Shown here: piece after piece, positions 1 through 8,665 of the stretch
Position numbering within the stretch: position 1 is the first letter of the stretch
Layout: every line of letters begins with the position of its first letter
From: Candidatus Aminicenantota bacterium
GTDB taxonomy: Bacteria; Acidobacteriota; Aminicenantia; Aminicenantales; Aminicenantaceae
Reading direction: 5' to 3'
DNA length: 64,000 bases
Assembly: GCA_016927475.1 (NCBI GenBank)
Contig: JAFGMO010000055.1
Location: 1-64,000, forward strand
Notes under the pieces: generated by a model
The model's database searches: none
What the model was told of the DNA's origin: nothing
What the model saw: only the letters and a program-made list of their open reading frames with translations
Position numbers and translations under genes: made by a program

Positions 1-252
1 CTGTATTATTCACGAGCCAAGCTTGCCGCAGATGTGAGGCGTCAGCCTGTGAAGCTGTGCTTGGCACCGCGAACAGGCTGCAACAAAACAGATGCGGTAA
101 GATCGGTGAGCCCAAAGGGTAAATTTGGCCGATATTTTCTTGAAAACGGTCATGGAAAATGTTTCATTATCAATTTTTTCTAAATTCACCATTAAATGAC
201 ACATGATATTGAAATTATCTGTTGGTGTCGGCCAAATTTATGAATAATGCAG
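1..252 (-). repeat. Structured intergenic repeat element, copy 1
   Basis: Reverse-orientation copy of the dispersed element also seen at 33462, 57191 and 63714. Its ends pair: CTGTATTATTCA at base 1 and TGAATAATGCAG ending at 252. Read on the minus strand it has, in order, the left end, the left-stem motif GGCCGACACCAACAG, a variable A/T-rich loop, CGGCCAAATTTA, and the GC-rich palindromic core with AGCCTGT pairing ACAGGCT around a GTGCCAAGCAC hairpin. The 64-codon ORF on this strand is only the element read through. The left end lies 25 nt upstream of the first PD40 gene, so it occupies that gene's leader or promoter. Confidence 0.85.
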
Positions 253-276
253 ATTAGAATAACAAGGAGAAATCCT

Positions 277-1851
277 ATGAAACGTATCTTAAAGTTCTAT
301 ATCATCACACTTCCAACTATCATCCTGGTTGTATCAGGTTATCAAGGGAAGGATTTTCCTGTTATAAAAGGCCCTTATCTCGGCCTGAAGCCTCCGGGTA
401 AAACACCTGAGATATTCGCTCCCGGGATTATTACTAATCATTACTCACAGAGTTATATCGCTTTTTTGAATGAAGCGAGGGTCTGTGTGTATTCCACAAC
501 CACTGAAAGGGGACATGAAACCTATTATACCTATGAAAAAAATGGGCGCTGGACAGTACCGCAGAGAGCGCCTTTTGAAGAGCTGCAAGGACATCCTAAT
601 TACACAATGGGGCCCCTGGGCCGAAAAGTTTATTACCATTCTGGAAATCCGACGCATCTCGATGATGACAGGCCCGATGACAATATCTGGACCATCGAGT
701 GGACCGGAGCGAATTGGGCAGAACCGATAGCGCTGCCCGAACCCGCCAACTCAGAGTATGGTGAAGCTTATCCTTCGGCAACGAAGGACGGCACGGTCTA
801 TTTTTTCACCTGGCGGAGGCCGGGAACCAGGGGTGATGATATATGGTTCAGCCGCTGTATTAATGGAAATTACCAGGAAGCGGAGCGGCTTCCCTGGCCC
901 ATCAATACGGATTTTATCGAATATGATCCCTACGTTGCACCTGATGAAAGTTTTCTCATTTTCGGTTCGGATCGTCCGGGAGGATATGGAGAAAGCGATA
1001 ATTTTATCTGCTTTCGAAAGGAAGACGGAACCTGGTCATCACCGATTAATCTGGGTCGGCCGTTCAATTCTTCCAGTTGGGACCTTTGCGCCAACGGTAC
1101 CCCCGATGGAAAATATTTCTTTTTCCTCAGCGGAAGAAAAACAAATGTTGACAAAGGCGATATTGGAAAAAAATCCGGCGAAGAACCGGAGGAGGATTCG
1201 GATCTTTACTGGGTTGATTTTTCCTTTATCAATAACCTTAAAAAAGACTTGTTCGACAAAAAGAACGCCGCTGAGATCATCAAACAGGAATACAGGAAGA
1301 ATGGCGTCCAATCCGCCATTGGTACATTGAATAATCTCTACACGAATAAAAAGGACAGTATCTATTTCCCTCCCTTTGAACTTCTGTCTCTCGCAAAAGA
1401 CATGATGGCCGCTGGGAAAATCAAAGACGCCGATCTATTCTTCTCGGCCCTGGATGAAGTGATGCCGAAAGATCTTTCGATTAAAGAAGGATATGCCCGT
1501 CTTTGTGCTTTGAACGGCCATGTTTTCAAAGGTATGAAAATTTTTGAAAAACTGAAGTCCGAAGATCCGAATTTTAATCTCGATGGTGCCTTATCCTCTC
1601 TGGGATATCTCTTCACGCTTTATCCTGGAAAAACCCAGGACGCACTGTCGGTACTGCAGTTCACTGTGGAAAAGTTCCCGGAAGATCCTTGGGCTTATTT
1701 CAGTCTGGCCCGGGTTTACCGACAGCTTGGCGATCTGGAGAAGGCCATCGAAAACTGCCGAAAATCATTAGAGCTCAGACCGGATGTCGGAGATATCTCA
1801 CAACTGCTGGACCGTCTTCTTCAGGAACGGAAAGAAAAAATAAAAAAATAG
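277..1851 (+). CDS. Secreted PD40 beta-propeller protein with C-terminal TPR region
   Basis: Exported protein of 524 aa with an N-terminal hydrophobic signal segment, the family signature GPYLGLKPPGKTPEIFAPG near residue 32, then several PD40 (WD40-like, TolB-type) blades with APDESFLIFGSDRPGG and DGKYFFFLSG motifs to about residue 330. The C-terminal third is helical and ends in a TPR-like unit (WAYFSLARVYRQLGDLEKA). I start at the ATG preceded by AAGGAG, not the upstream ATG at 247, which lies inside the repeat element. It is the first member of a tandem paralogue array and is closest in architecture to the broken gene at 9634. Such propellers usually bind protein or glycan in the periplasm; the ligand is unknown. 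It lacks a lipobox Cys. Confidence 0.8.
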   Translation: MKRILKFYIITLPTIILVVSGYQGKDFPVIKGPYLGLKPPGKTPEIFAPGIITNHYSQSYIAFLNEARVCVYSTTTERGHETYYTYEKNGRWTVPQRAPFEELQGHPNYTMGPLGRKVYYHSGNPTHLDDDRPDDNIWTIEWTGANWAEPIALPEPANSEYGEAYPSATKDGTVYFFTWRRPGTRGDDIWFSRCINGNYQEAERLPWPINTDFIEYDPYVAPDESFLIFGSDRPGGYGESDNFICFRKEDGTWSSPINLGRPFNSSSWDLCANGTPDGKYFFFLSGRKTNVDKGDIGKKSGEEPEEDSDLYWVDFSFINNLKKDLFDKKNAAEIIKQEYRKNGVQSAIGTLNNLYTNKKDSIYFPPFELLSLAKDMMAAGKIKDADLFFSALDEVMPKDLSIKEGYARLCALNGHVFKGMKIFEKLKSEDPNFNLDGALSSLGYLFTLYPGKTQDALSVLQFTVEKFPEDPWAYFSLARVYRQLGDLEKAIENCRKSLELRPDVGDISQLLDRLLQERKEKIKK

Positions 1852-1871
1852 GATTCTTGGTCGACTGGAAC

Positions 1872-1948
1872 TCGGCACCGGGGATTTATTCTGTAAAAGC
1901 TCTGAAATCATTGAAGAAATAAAGATGGATGAGCTGAAAAAGAGATAA
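1872..1948 (+). pseudogene. Remnant of the C-terminus of a PD40 paralogue
   Basis: The gap between the first two PD40 genes translates in one frame as GDLFCKSSEIIEEIKMDELKKR and a TAA. This aligns with the conserved tail of the paralogues (DIYWVDAKIIERIKPEELK in the gene at 7672). No start or propeller blades remain. I read it as the last about 25 codons of a deleted array member. It is short, so the call rests on the match to the family tail. Confidence 0.55.
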
Positions 1949-1951
1949 AAA

Positions 1952-2884
1952 ATGAAACATAGAGAGATTGTTTTTGTTTGGGCATGCCTGGTACTGGTAT
2001 CCATCGGTTTTTCAAAGACAGAAAATTTTCCCGTTCTCAAAGGCCCATATCTTGGTCAGAAGCCGCCGGGTAAAACTCCTGAGATATTTGCTTCCGGGAT
2101 TATTTCCACCGACAAAAGGGAGTTAAATGCTGTTTTTTCTCCAGAAGGTGATGAATTTTACTATGCCGTTTATACTCCCGAGCCGGTTAACAAATGCACC
2201 ATCATGGTTTCCCGGCAGGTCAAGGGTTTTTGGACCAAACCTGAAACGGCTTCTTTTTCCGGAAAGTTCATTGATGTGGATATGGCCTTTTCCCCGGAAG
2301 GGAACCGGTTGTATTTCTGTTCCATCCGGCCTGACCAACCGGGATCGACACCCGGAACAAAGCATGACATCTGGTTTTGCAGCCGGAAAAAGGACAATCA
2401 TTGGTCAGAACCCGTAAAATTGAGCCCATTGATCAATTCTTCGGAGAGCGAGACATACCCTACTTTTACCCGGAAGAGGAGAATGTATTTCGCCGCGATC
2501 CGTAAGGAAGGTATGGGAGGTAAAGATATCTATTATTCTGAGCAAATTAAGGGGAAATTCCTAAAACCGGTAAATATAGGGAATGCCGTTAATACCCGGT
2601 ATGATGAAGGAGATACCTTTGTGGCTCCCGATGAAAGCTACCTGGTCATAAGCTCCAGGGGAAGACCCGACAGCATCGGAGGAAGCGATTTTTATGTCAG
2701 TTTCAAGAGAAAAGACGATCAATGGTCTACTCCAAAAAACATGGGAAAACCGATTAATACTGAAATATATGAATATTGCCCCATGGTTTCTCCTGATGGA
2801 AAATATTTCTTTTTTTCCCGCTTTTCTGAAGGCAAGTCGGATATTTATTGGGTTGATGCCCGTGTTATTGAGGAAATGAAATAA
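1952..2884 (+). CDS. Secreted PD40 beta-propeller protein
   Basis: 310-aa exported propeller protein. It has a signal peptide (about residues 1-21), the signature GPYLGQKPPGKTPEIFASG at about 31-50, then PD40 blades (FSPEGDEFYYA, FSPEGNRLYFCS, VAPDESYLVISS, VSPDGKYFFFS) and the family tail SDIYWVDARVIEEM. The start is the ATG following AAAAAGAGATAAAAA, a weak ribosome site. It has no TPR extension. The next paralogue starts 14 bp downstream, so the two are probably co-transcribed. Function beyond extracytoplasmic binding or scaffold cannot be told from sequence. Confidence 0.85.
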   Translation: MKHREIVFVWACLVLVSIGFSKTENFPVLKGPYLGQKPPGKTPEIFASGIISTDKRELNAVFSPEGDEFYYAVYTPEPVNKCTIMVSRQVKGFWTKPETASFSGKFIDVDMAFSPEGNRLYFCSIRPDQPGSTPGTKHDIWFCSRKKDNHWSEPVKLSPLINSSESETYPTFTRKRRMYFAAIRKEGMGGKDIYYSEQIKGKFLKPVNIGNAVNTRYDEGDTFVAPDESYLVISSRGRPDSIGGSDFYVSFKRKDDQWSTPKNMGKPINTEIYEYCPMVSPDGKYFFFSRFSEGKSDIYWVDARVIEEMK

Positions 2885-2898
2885 AAAGGAAGACTATC

Positions 2899-3774
2899 AT
2901 GAGGTCTAAATCAGTTTTTATAGGGATAGGATTTTTTTTTGTTTTTACACTGAGTGGTTATGCTCAGCAGGAAGATTTTCTTGGTCGTAAAGGTCCCTAT
3001 CTCGGCCAGAAGCCGCCGGGAAAAACACCTGAGCTTTTTGCCCCTGGTATTATGTCCGTCGATAAATACAGCGAATTCGTCTGTATATTCACACCCGGGG
3101 GAGAAGAATGTGTATTTGACCGATACGGTGATGACAAATACCAGAGCGGGGCCGTTTTTTTAACGAGAATACAAAATGGAAAATGGACCAAACCGGAGAT
3201 TCATCCTTTGTTTGCCAAATTTAATGATGTGTTTCTTCCGACCTTATCACCTGACGGGCAGTACTGGTTTTTTACGTCAAAATCCCTGCCCGTACCGGAA
3301 GGAATCAAAAAAATCATCCCCATGTATTTTATGAAAAAAACAAAAGCAGGCTGGACCGACCCGGAATATTTGACTCAGAGTATACATGCTTCCCTAACCT
3401 TGGATGGTACCGTGTACCTCAATTCAGGGCGGGAAATCAAGCTTCACGCAGAGTTTAAAACAATCGTTGATTTATACGGATTGTTTCCTTTCGAAGTCGG
3501 TCATCCCGTGATATCTCCTGACGGCAGTTATCTTATCTTTGATAACAGAAAACTGGCCGGTCAGCGTGAATGCAAGCTGTTTGTCAGCTTTAAAAAGGGC
3601 GAATCCTGGACCGATCCGGTATCTCTGGATAAATTTATCAAGCAACACGCCTTTTGCGCTTGGATCTCCTTTGATGGGAAATATATTTTTTACCATTCCC
3701 TGGACGGTGCCAAAGGCAACATTTACTGGATATCTACCGAGATCATTGAAGAACTAAAATCTGATTTGGAATGA
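2899..3774 (+). CDS. Secreted PD40 beta-propeller protein
   Basis: 291-aa paralogue with signal peptide (GYAQQ cleavage region about 21-24), signature GPYLGQKPPGKTPELFAPG, and PD40 blades that are more diverged than in its neighbours: only LSPDGQYWFFTSK and ISPDGSYLIFDNR are clear. The tail is NIYWISTEIIEELK. AAAAGGAAG precedes the ATG at a normal distance. It sits third in the same-strand array and overlaps the upstream reading frame of the next gene by 4 bp, although the true start of that gene is about 60 bp further on. Confidence 0.83.
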   Translation: MRSKSVFIGIGFFFVFTLSGYAQQEDFLGRKGPYLGQKPPGKTPELFAPGIMSVDKYSEFVCIFTPGGEECVFDRYGDDKYQSGAVFLTRIQNGKWTKPEIHPLFAKFNDVFLPTLSPDGQYWFFTSKSLPVPEGIKKIIPMYFMKKTKAGWTDPEYLTQSIHASLTLDGTVYLNSGREIKLHAEFKTIVDLYGLFPFEVGHPVISPDGSYLIFDNRKLAGQRECKLFVSFKKGESWTDPVSLDKFIKQHAFCAWISFDGKYIFYHSLDGAKGNIYWISTEIIEELKSDLE

Positions 3775-3833
3775 AGAAAGGATTCAGGTGGAGTGCAAGA
3801 AATATTTTTTTCATTAAAAAGGAGGATCAAATC

Positions 3834-4703
3834 ATGTCAAAGAGAATAACACTTTCTACGCTTTTTATTGCTTTCTCTTTAACGTTCACCGGCTTTGCTG
3901 CAGATGGAAAAGGTCTTGGTTTGGAACAGAGGATTAAACTAAAGTGGGCTACAAAAAATCTGTTAAAAAACCCTGAATCCGTACTCTATGATAAATTCCG
4001 TAATATATGTTATGTGGCGAACATCAACGGACAATCGACGGAAAAAGACGGGAACGGATTCATTTCAAAACTGGGATTGAACGGCGAAATTGTAACTCTC
4101 AAATGGATTACCGGACTGAATGCACCCAAAGGCATGGGGGTGTTCCAAGAAAAACTTTTCGTTACAGACATCGACCGTGTGGTTGAGATCGATATCGAAA
4201 AGGATAAAATTGTGGATGAATATTCCTCACCTAAGGCACAATTCCTGAATGATATATCCGTGCATGCATCGGGAACGGTCTATGTTTCCGACAATATCGC
4301 TAATCACATTTTTAGACTGGAAAACGGCATTCTGGAATTATGGCTGACATCAACGGATTTAAAGGAACCCAACGGTTTATATGCTGAAGAGCACCGCCTT
4401 CTCATTGGGATCAATAATGCGATTCTAAGCGCGGATTACGGAACGAATAAGGTCGAGCGGTTTATCAAGAATACGGATTATGTCGATGGGCTTGCTTCGA
4501 TGGGAAATGGAAGATATCTTGTTTCGGATTTTTTGGGTAAGATTCAAATGGTTCGGCAAGGACAAAAAAGAATAAAAATCATCGATACCTCAGCGGAAAA
4601 AATCATGGCAGCCGATATTGACTTTGTGATTGAAAAAAGACTCCTTCTGGTTCCAACCTTCATGAATAACAGGGTGATGGCTTACGAAATAATTGATGAG
4701 TGA
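3834..4703 (+). CDS. SMP-30/NHL-like secreted beta-propeller protein
   Basis: 289-aa protein with a signal peptide (MSKRITLSTLFIAFSLTFTGFAA) followed by a six-bladed propeller of the SMP-30/gluconolactonase or NHL type: NPESVLYDKFRNICYVANI, FISKLGLNGEI, APKGMGV, LFVTDIDRVVEID, FLNDISVHASGTVYVSD, LKEPNGLYAEEHRLLIG. It is not a PD40 paralogue and lacks the GPYLG signature. The start is the ATG after AAAAAGGAGGATCAAATC; the ORF-track start at 3771 adds 21 residues without a ribosome site. Enzymatic activity is not assured. It may simply be a binding propeller within this surface-protein cluster. Confidence 0.75.
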   Translation: MSKRITLSTLFIAFSLTFTGFAADGKGLGLEQRIKLKWATKNLLKNPESVLYDKFRNICYVANINGQSTEKDGNGFISKLGLNGEIVTLKWITGLNAPKGMGVFQEKLFVTDIDRVVEIDIEKDKIVDEYSSPKAQFLNDISVHASGTVYVSDNIANHIFRLENGILELWLTSTDLKEPNGLYAEEHRLLIGINNAILSADYGTNKVERFIKNTDYVDGLASMGNGRYLVSDFLGKIQMVRQGQKRIKIIDTSAEKIMAADIDFVIEKRLLLVPTFMNNRVMAYEIIDE

Positions 4704-4819
4704 AAGAGACAAAGTATGAGCAAAGTCAAATAGATATCAATGGAAAAGAAGTATATGAATAGAATCAAAACACTGATATTGCTAAAATCCTGGAAAGGAG
4801 GTTCGACAAAAAAAAATTT

Positions 4820-5344
4820 TTGTCTGAGTTTTTCCTTGAATTTCTCATAATATTTCTGGTCGCCGCAGGTATGAATGTCAGGGCGGAAGAGGCGTCCGAT
4901 TATGAGGCTGTGAAAAAAAGTATTGAGCAGACGATCGGGTGGGCCATTGAAAAGGATTTCGAAGCCATGTTCCGCTTGTGGGCCGATAACATGTTTCATT
5001 TTTGGCTTTTTTCCGACAGTCGGATCGTCGGCCTGGATAATTTTAAGAAATACTCTGAAAGATGGAAAGATCCGGATTTTCGTGGAACCCGTTACGAGTT
5101 CAAGGACCTGCGTATTGCGTTCTCCCGTTCCGGGGATGTGGCCTGGTATTCCTGCTTTCTTGATGACTGTGGTTCCTATAAAGGCAAGGAGACGTGGTTG
5201 AAAGACGTATTCCAGACCGGTGTTCTGGAGAAGAGGGACGGCCAATGGGTCCATGTGCAGATTCACGGATCCTATCCGGTCGACAAAATTTCCGAGAATT
5301 ATGTGAGGCATTTTTATTCGGATCTCTTGGAGAAAAAGGATTAG
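4820..5344 (+). CDS. SnoaL/NTF2-like domain exported protein (start uncertain)
   Basis: 174-aa ORF with an N-terminal hydrophobic stretch ending near VRAEEA, then a cone-shaped NTF2/SnoaL-type domain: a helical AVKKSIEQTIGWAIEKDFEAMFRLW segment, strands around DLRIAFSRSGDVAWYS and a basic VFQTGVLEKRDGQWVHVQIHGS. Members are often ketosteroid-isomerase-like or binding proteins. The start is odd. TTG at 4820 lies 18 nt after an AGGAGG, and an ATG-led frame (MNRIKTLILLK) runs into a nine-A tract in another frame. A one-base homopolymer slip there would join a normal positively charged signal peptide to this domain. That slip is an inference. Confidence 0.6.
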   Translation: MSEFFLEFLIIFLVAAGMNVRAEEASDYEAVKKSIEQTIGWAIEKDFEAMFRLWADNMFHFWLFSDSRIVGLDNFKKYSERWKDPDFRGTRYEFKDLRIAFSRSGDVAWYSCFLDDCGSYKGKETWLKDVFQTGVLEKRDGQWVHVQIHGSYPVDKISENYVRHFYSDLLEKKD

Positions 5345-5478
5345 AGATTATAAATATCAGTGATCCCAGCCGTATTATCCCCGTTGGGCAATATAAAAGC
5401 GATGGAGGGGGATGGGGAGTTGATGTCATTGAAAACATAAGTTATCTTGCAAGTCCTCGCAACTGGATCGAAGTTTGA
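5338..5478 (+). pseudogene. LVIVP-repeat protein fragment
   Basis: In frame from 5338 the sequence reads GLEIINISDPSRIIPVGQY followed by GWGVDVIENISYLA and stops at 5478. This is one LVIVP beta-propeller repeat (the GLxIIDISDPSxPxxVGxY / AxGVxVxGNYAYVA pattern). There is no start codon and no second repeat. It overlaps the end of the SnoaL-like gene by 7 bp. I read it as the leftover of a lost or never-complete LVIVP gene in the decaying propeller array. Confidence 0.6.
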
Positions 5479-5520
5479 GTTTCGAATAGGGGGCCGAGGA
5501 GGTAAACTTAATGATTTAAA

Positions 5521-6520
5521 ATGGTTAAATATGTATCGGTATGTTTTGTATGGATTTTGATGATGGGCTGTACAAAAAAGGCTGATTGTCCAGATCTCTC
5601 AGGTCCTTATCTGGGACAAAAACCTCCGGGTAAAACACCCGAATTATTTGCTCCCGGAATTGTTTCAAAAGGTTATGCTGAATATCAAATAGCATTCACT
5701 CCCAACGGAAAGGAGCTTTATCTCTGGTTGGGTGAGAACAAACCTTATTGCCTTATCCTCTGGATGAGTGAGGAAAACGGCAGATGGAAATCTTTTCAGG
5801 TTTGCCCATTCTCAGGAAAATATGTGGATATGAAATTTTCACTTTCTCCGGACGGGAAAAGCTTTTTATTTTCTTCAAACAGGCCGCATTTGACGAGCGG
5901 AGAACCTGCAGATCATTTGGATATCTGGTTTATGGAGAGGAGCTCAGGTGTTTGGGGTAAACCGATACGGTTTGGTCCCGCTGTGAATTCGAACAATCAT
6001 GATTATTATCCGAGTATGGCCGGGAACGGGAATGTGTACTTCATGTCCGATCGCGATGGAGGAATAGGAGAGGACGATATTTATGTTTCATACTTCAAGG
6101 ATGGGAAGCTGACAAAAGCAGAGAATATCGGCCCTACGATCAATACGGTCCTCAATGAAGGAGATCCGTTTATCGCTCTTGATGAAGGATATCTTATCTT
6201 TTGCAGCCGTGACCGTGTGGAGGGATTCGGCAACAATGACCTGTATATCAGTTAGAAGGCCGGATGGCTCCTGGACAGGGGCTGTGAATATGGGAGAAAC
6301 GATCAACACCCAGTCGGAAGAAGTCTGTCCCGTGGTGACTCACGATAGAAAATAATTCTTTTTTTCGAGCGACAGGAAAAAATTCAAATCCATACCTGAA
6401 ACACCTCTGACCTACGAACAAATCGTATCGGATCTGGCGGGACCGGGGAACGGAAGGAATGACATGTACTGGGTTGATGCCGGAATCATAGATCAACTGA
6501 AACCGAATGATTTAAAATAA
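5521..6520 (+). pseudogene. Broken PD40 propeller lipoprotein (frameshift plus nonsense codon)
   Basis: The first 244 codons encode a lipoprotein-like leader (LMMGCTKK), the signature GPYLGQKPPGKTPELFAPG and PD40 blades, stopping after NNDLYIS. The missing part continues in another frame: RRPDGSWTGAVNMGETINT, then HDRK followed by TAA, then FFFSSDRKKFKS, LTYEQIVSDLAGPGNG, DMYWVDAGIIDQLKPNDLK and a final TAA at 6520. The intact paralogue at 7672 shows that AGTTTT became AGTT (the frameshift) and that the TAT of DGKYFFF became TAA. The frameshift is in a short T run and could be a read error. The nonsense change is a clean substitution, so I call it a pseudogene. Confidence 0.85.
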
Positions 6521-6547
6521 GATAGAGAAATAAAGGAGAAAAACAAA

Positions 6548-7612
6548 ATGATTAAAAGATCTATCTTCCTCGTTATCTTAGGGTTTGGTTGTTTCTATTC
6601 AGGTCTCATAGCTGAAAAAACTCCGCTTAACCTCAAAGTGAGAAAAATCTCAGACCGGATCATGATCATTGAAACCGAATAGGGGGCTGCGTCTCAATTG
6701 GTTGTGGCGTCTAAAAAAGGTTTGGTGGTTTTTGGTTCTCATTTTTCCTTAAGTGCTGCAGAAGAGTATATTGAAGCTATAAAAAAGGAGTTGGGGAGAG
6801 ACGACATCATTTATCTGATAAACAATTCATCCCGGGCTATAAAATGCGGAGGGAATGCGGCCTATAGCCGAGCAAAAATCATTGCCAGAGAAGATGTGTT
6901 TGAAGAAATGAACAAAGACAAACAAGAACTGTATGTGGAAATAGAAAGAGAGATAGCAGGATGGAAAAATAAAATCGAGGTGACAGAAAAGCGCTTGAAA
7001 ACATTAGAAGCCGGCTCCCAAGAAGCGAAAATGAATCTGGACTGGCTTTTGTATTGTAAGAGGTTGGTTTATGATTTAACCCATGAAGAGTATCAGCGAG
7101 TACTTCCGGAACTGACATACAATGATAAAATTTCACTGCATTTAGGCGATATTTCTTTAGAAATTAACCATTTTGGCTTTACCCTGATCCCTGAAGAGGG
7201 ATTGTTATTTGCCGCCAATTTTTTTAATCCGGCCCATTTTTCAAATTACACAAAATTTGCATCCGAAGAGGGAATAGATGTTCCCGGCATGCTCAAAATG
7301 CTGGATGAAGTATTTGCAGAGGGGCATCAAATAAAAACTGTTTATTCGGGATTTGCAGGTGTTATGCCTTTGAATGAAGTGTTCATCCGTATCGATTACT
7401 TTAAAAAACTCTGGCAGGATGTTTTAGAGGCAGATTCCCAAGGACTTACTCTAGATGAAACCCTTCAGGCCCTTTCTTTAAATAATAAATTTGCTTGGAT
7501 TAAAGATTGGAAGATGTACCGGAATGCAGGGCATGATTGGGTTAATGATGAACATGAGCATAATATAAGACTCTTCTGGAATTCCATCGATTCTGAGAAA
7601 ATGATTCATTGA
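6548..7612 (+). pseudogene. Metallo-beta-lactamase-fold remnant with amber stop and lost metal site
   Basis: Starts after AAAGGAG with a signal peptide (MIKRSIFLVILGFGC) and LKVRKISDRIMIIETE, then a TAG at 6680-6682. The same frame stays open for about 310 more codons: ASQLVVASKKGLVVFGS, YLINNSSRAIKCGGNAAYS, SRAKIIAREDVFEEM and so on to 7612. The layout matches MBL-fold proteins (VISDRIW..., NTHxHxDHxGGN, AxIIxHE). Here the HxHxDH metal motif is replaced by NSSRAIKCGGN, so metal binding is lost as well. The ORF track shows only the part after the stop, from a TTG. A translated fragment from 6698 cannot be excluded, but it would lack export and metal sites. Confidence 0.75.
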
Positions 7613-7671
7613 ACATTAAGACAGATATTTTCTAACAAAGCAAAAAAGGCAGGGCTAAGGGAGCTATCAAT

Positions 7672-8652
7672 ATGAAAAAAATAATAATAGCTTTTTGTCT
7701 GTTTGCGTTTATGGCCGTCATTTCATATTCGCAGGAAAAGAATTTTCCGGAACTCAAAGGTCCTTATCTCGGCCAGAAACCGCCGGGCAAAAAACCGGAG
7801 ATATTCGCTCCGGGGATTGTATCAACCGGATTTCCCGAACTGTTCATCTATTTCACACCTGATGCAAAGGAAGTGTATTTTCAATTGTGGAAGGTTCCTT
7901 TCCCGGTCATTATTTATATGAAAGAAAAAAACGGACAGTGGACAAAACCCGCTGTTGCTCCTTTTTCAGGAAGATATTTTGCCAAATTCTGTTTATCGCC
8001 GGATGGCAATACCATCGTTTTGACGTCCAGCGAACCGCGGTCGGGCCGAGGAGAACCGACAAAAAAATACACGACCAGGATAATGAAGCGTACCAAAAAC
8101 GGATGGAGCGATCCGGTATTTATCGAACAAACATGCGGCGCTTTGGCTCCTTCCATTTCATCACAAGGAAATTTATATTTCTTTTTTGAGGTTTCTCTTC
8201 CCGACAAATCGGATATCTATGTATCCAAATATAAGGATGGCGCTTACGAATCTCCTGTTCGACTCAGTGATTCGGTTAATTCGGAATTTTATGAAGTGGA
8301 TCCTTTTATCGCGCCGGACGAAAGTTATCTAATCTTTTGCAGAGACGGAGATGGATTTGGATCAACCGATTTGTTCATCAGTTTTAGAAAGGAAGATGGT
8401 TCCTGGTCCAAGGCCAAAAATATGGGAGAAAACATCAATTCAGCTGGTATCGATCTGTGTCCGAGTATCTCCCCGGATGGAAAGTATTTTTTCTTCTCCA
8501 GTGACCGAAATGATCATAAATCTTATTCGAGGATGCCTCTAACCTATGAACAAAAAATCGAAATACTGAGCAGCCCGGGGAACGGATTATCGGATATTTA
8601 CTGGGTGGATGCGAAGATCATCGAAAGAATAAAACCGGAAGAATTGAAGTAA
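7672..8652 (+). CDS. Secreted PD40 beta-propeller protein
   Basis: 326-aa intact paralogue and the best reference for the array. It has a signal peptide ending near SYSQEK, the signature GPYLGQKPPGKKPEIFAPG, then blades FTPDAKEVYFQ, LSPDGNTIVLTSS, IAPDESYLIFC, DLFISFRKEDGSWSKAKN and ISPDGKYFFFSSDRND. A LTYEQKIEIL...PGNGLSDIYWVDAKIIE tail is shared with the broken gene at 5521. AAGGGAG lies 9 nt before the ATG. The next gene follows after 13 bp. Role unknown beyond an extracytoplasmic propeller. Confidence 0.87.
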   Translation: MKKIIIAFCLFAFMAVISYSQEKNFPELKGPYLGQKPPGKKPEIFAPGIVSTGFPELFIYFTPDAKEVYFQLWKVPFPVIIYMKEKNGQWTKPAVAPFSGRYFAKFCLSPDGNTIVLTSSEPRSGRGEPTKKYTTRIMKRTKNGWSDPVFIEQTCGALAPSISSQGNLYFFFEVSLPDKSDIYVSKYKDGAYESPVRLSDSVNSEFYEVDPFIAPDESYLIFCRDGDGFGSTDLFISFRKEDGSWSKAKNMGENINSAGIDLCPSISPDGKYFFFSSDRNDHKSYSRMPLTYEQKIEILSSPGNGLSDIYWVDAKIIERIKPEELK

Positions 8653-8665
8653 AAAGGAGAACACC

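Noticed and set aside
10-204. 64-aa minus ORF and the similar 72-aa ORF at 33520-33738
   Set aside because: Both are read-through of the same repeat element core; no ribosome site, and reading frame is not kept in copies 3 and 4.
6680-6682. Stop-codon reassignment to explain in-frame TAG (6680), TAA (6354 region) and TGA (35668)
   Set aside because: All three codons also end intact genes in this window, and each lesion is in a different codon; ordinary gene decay is simpler.
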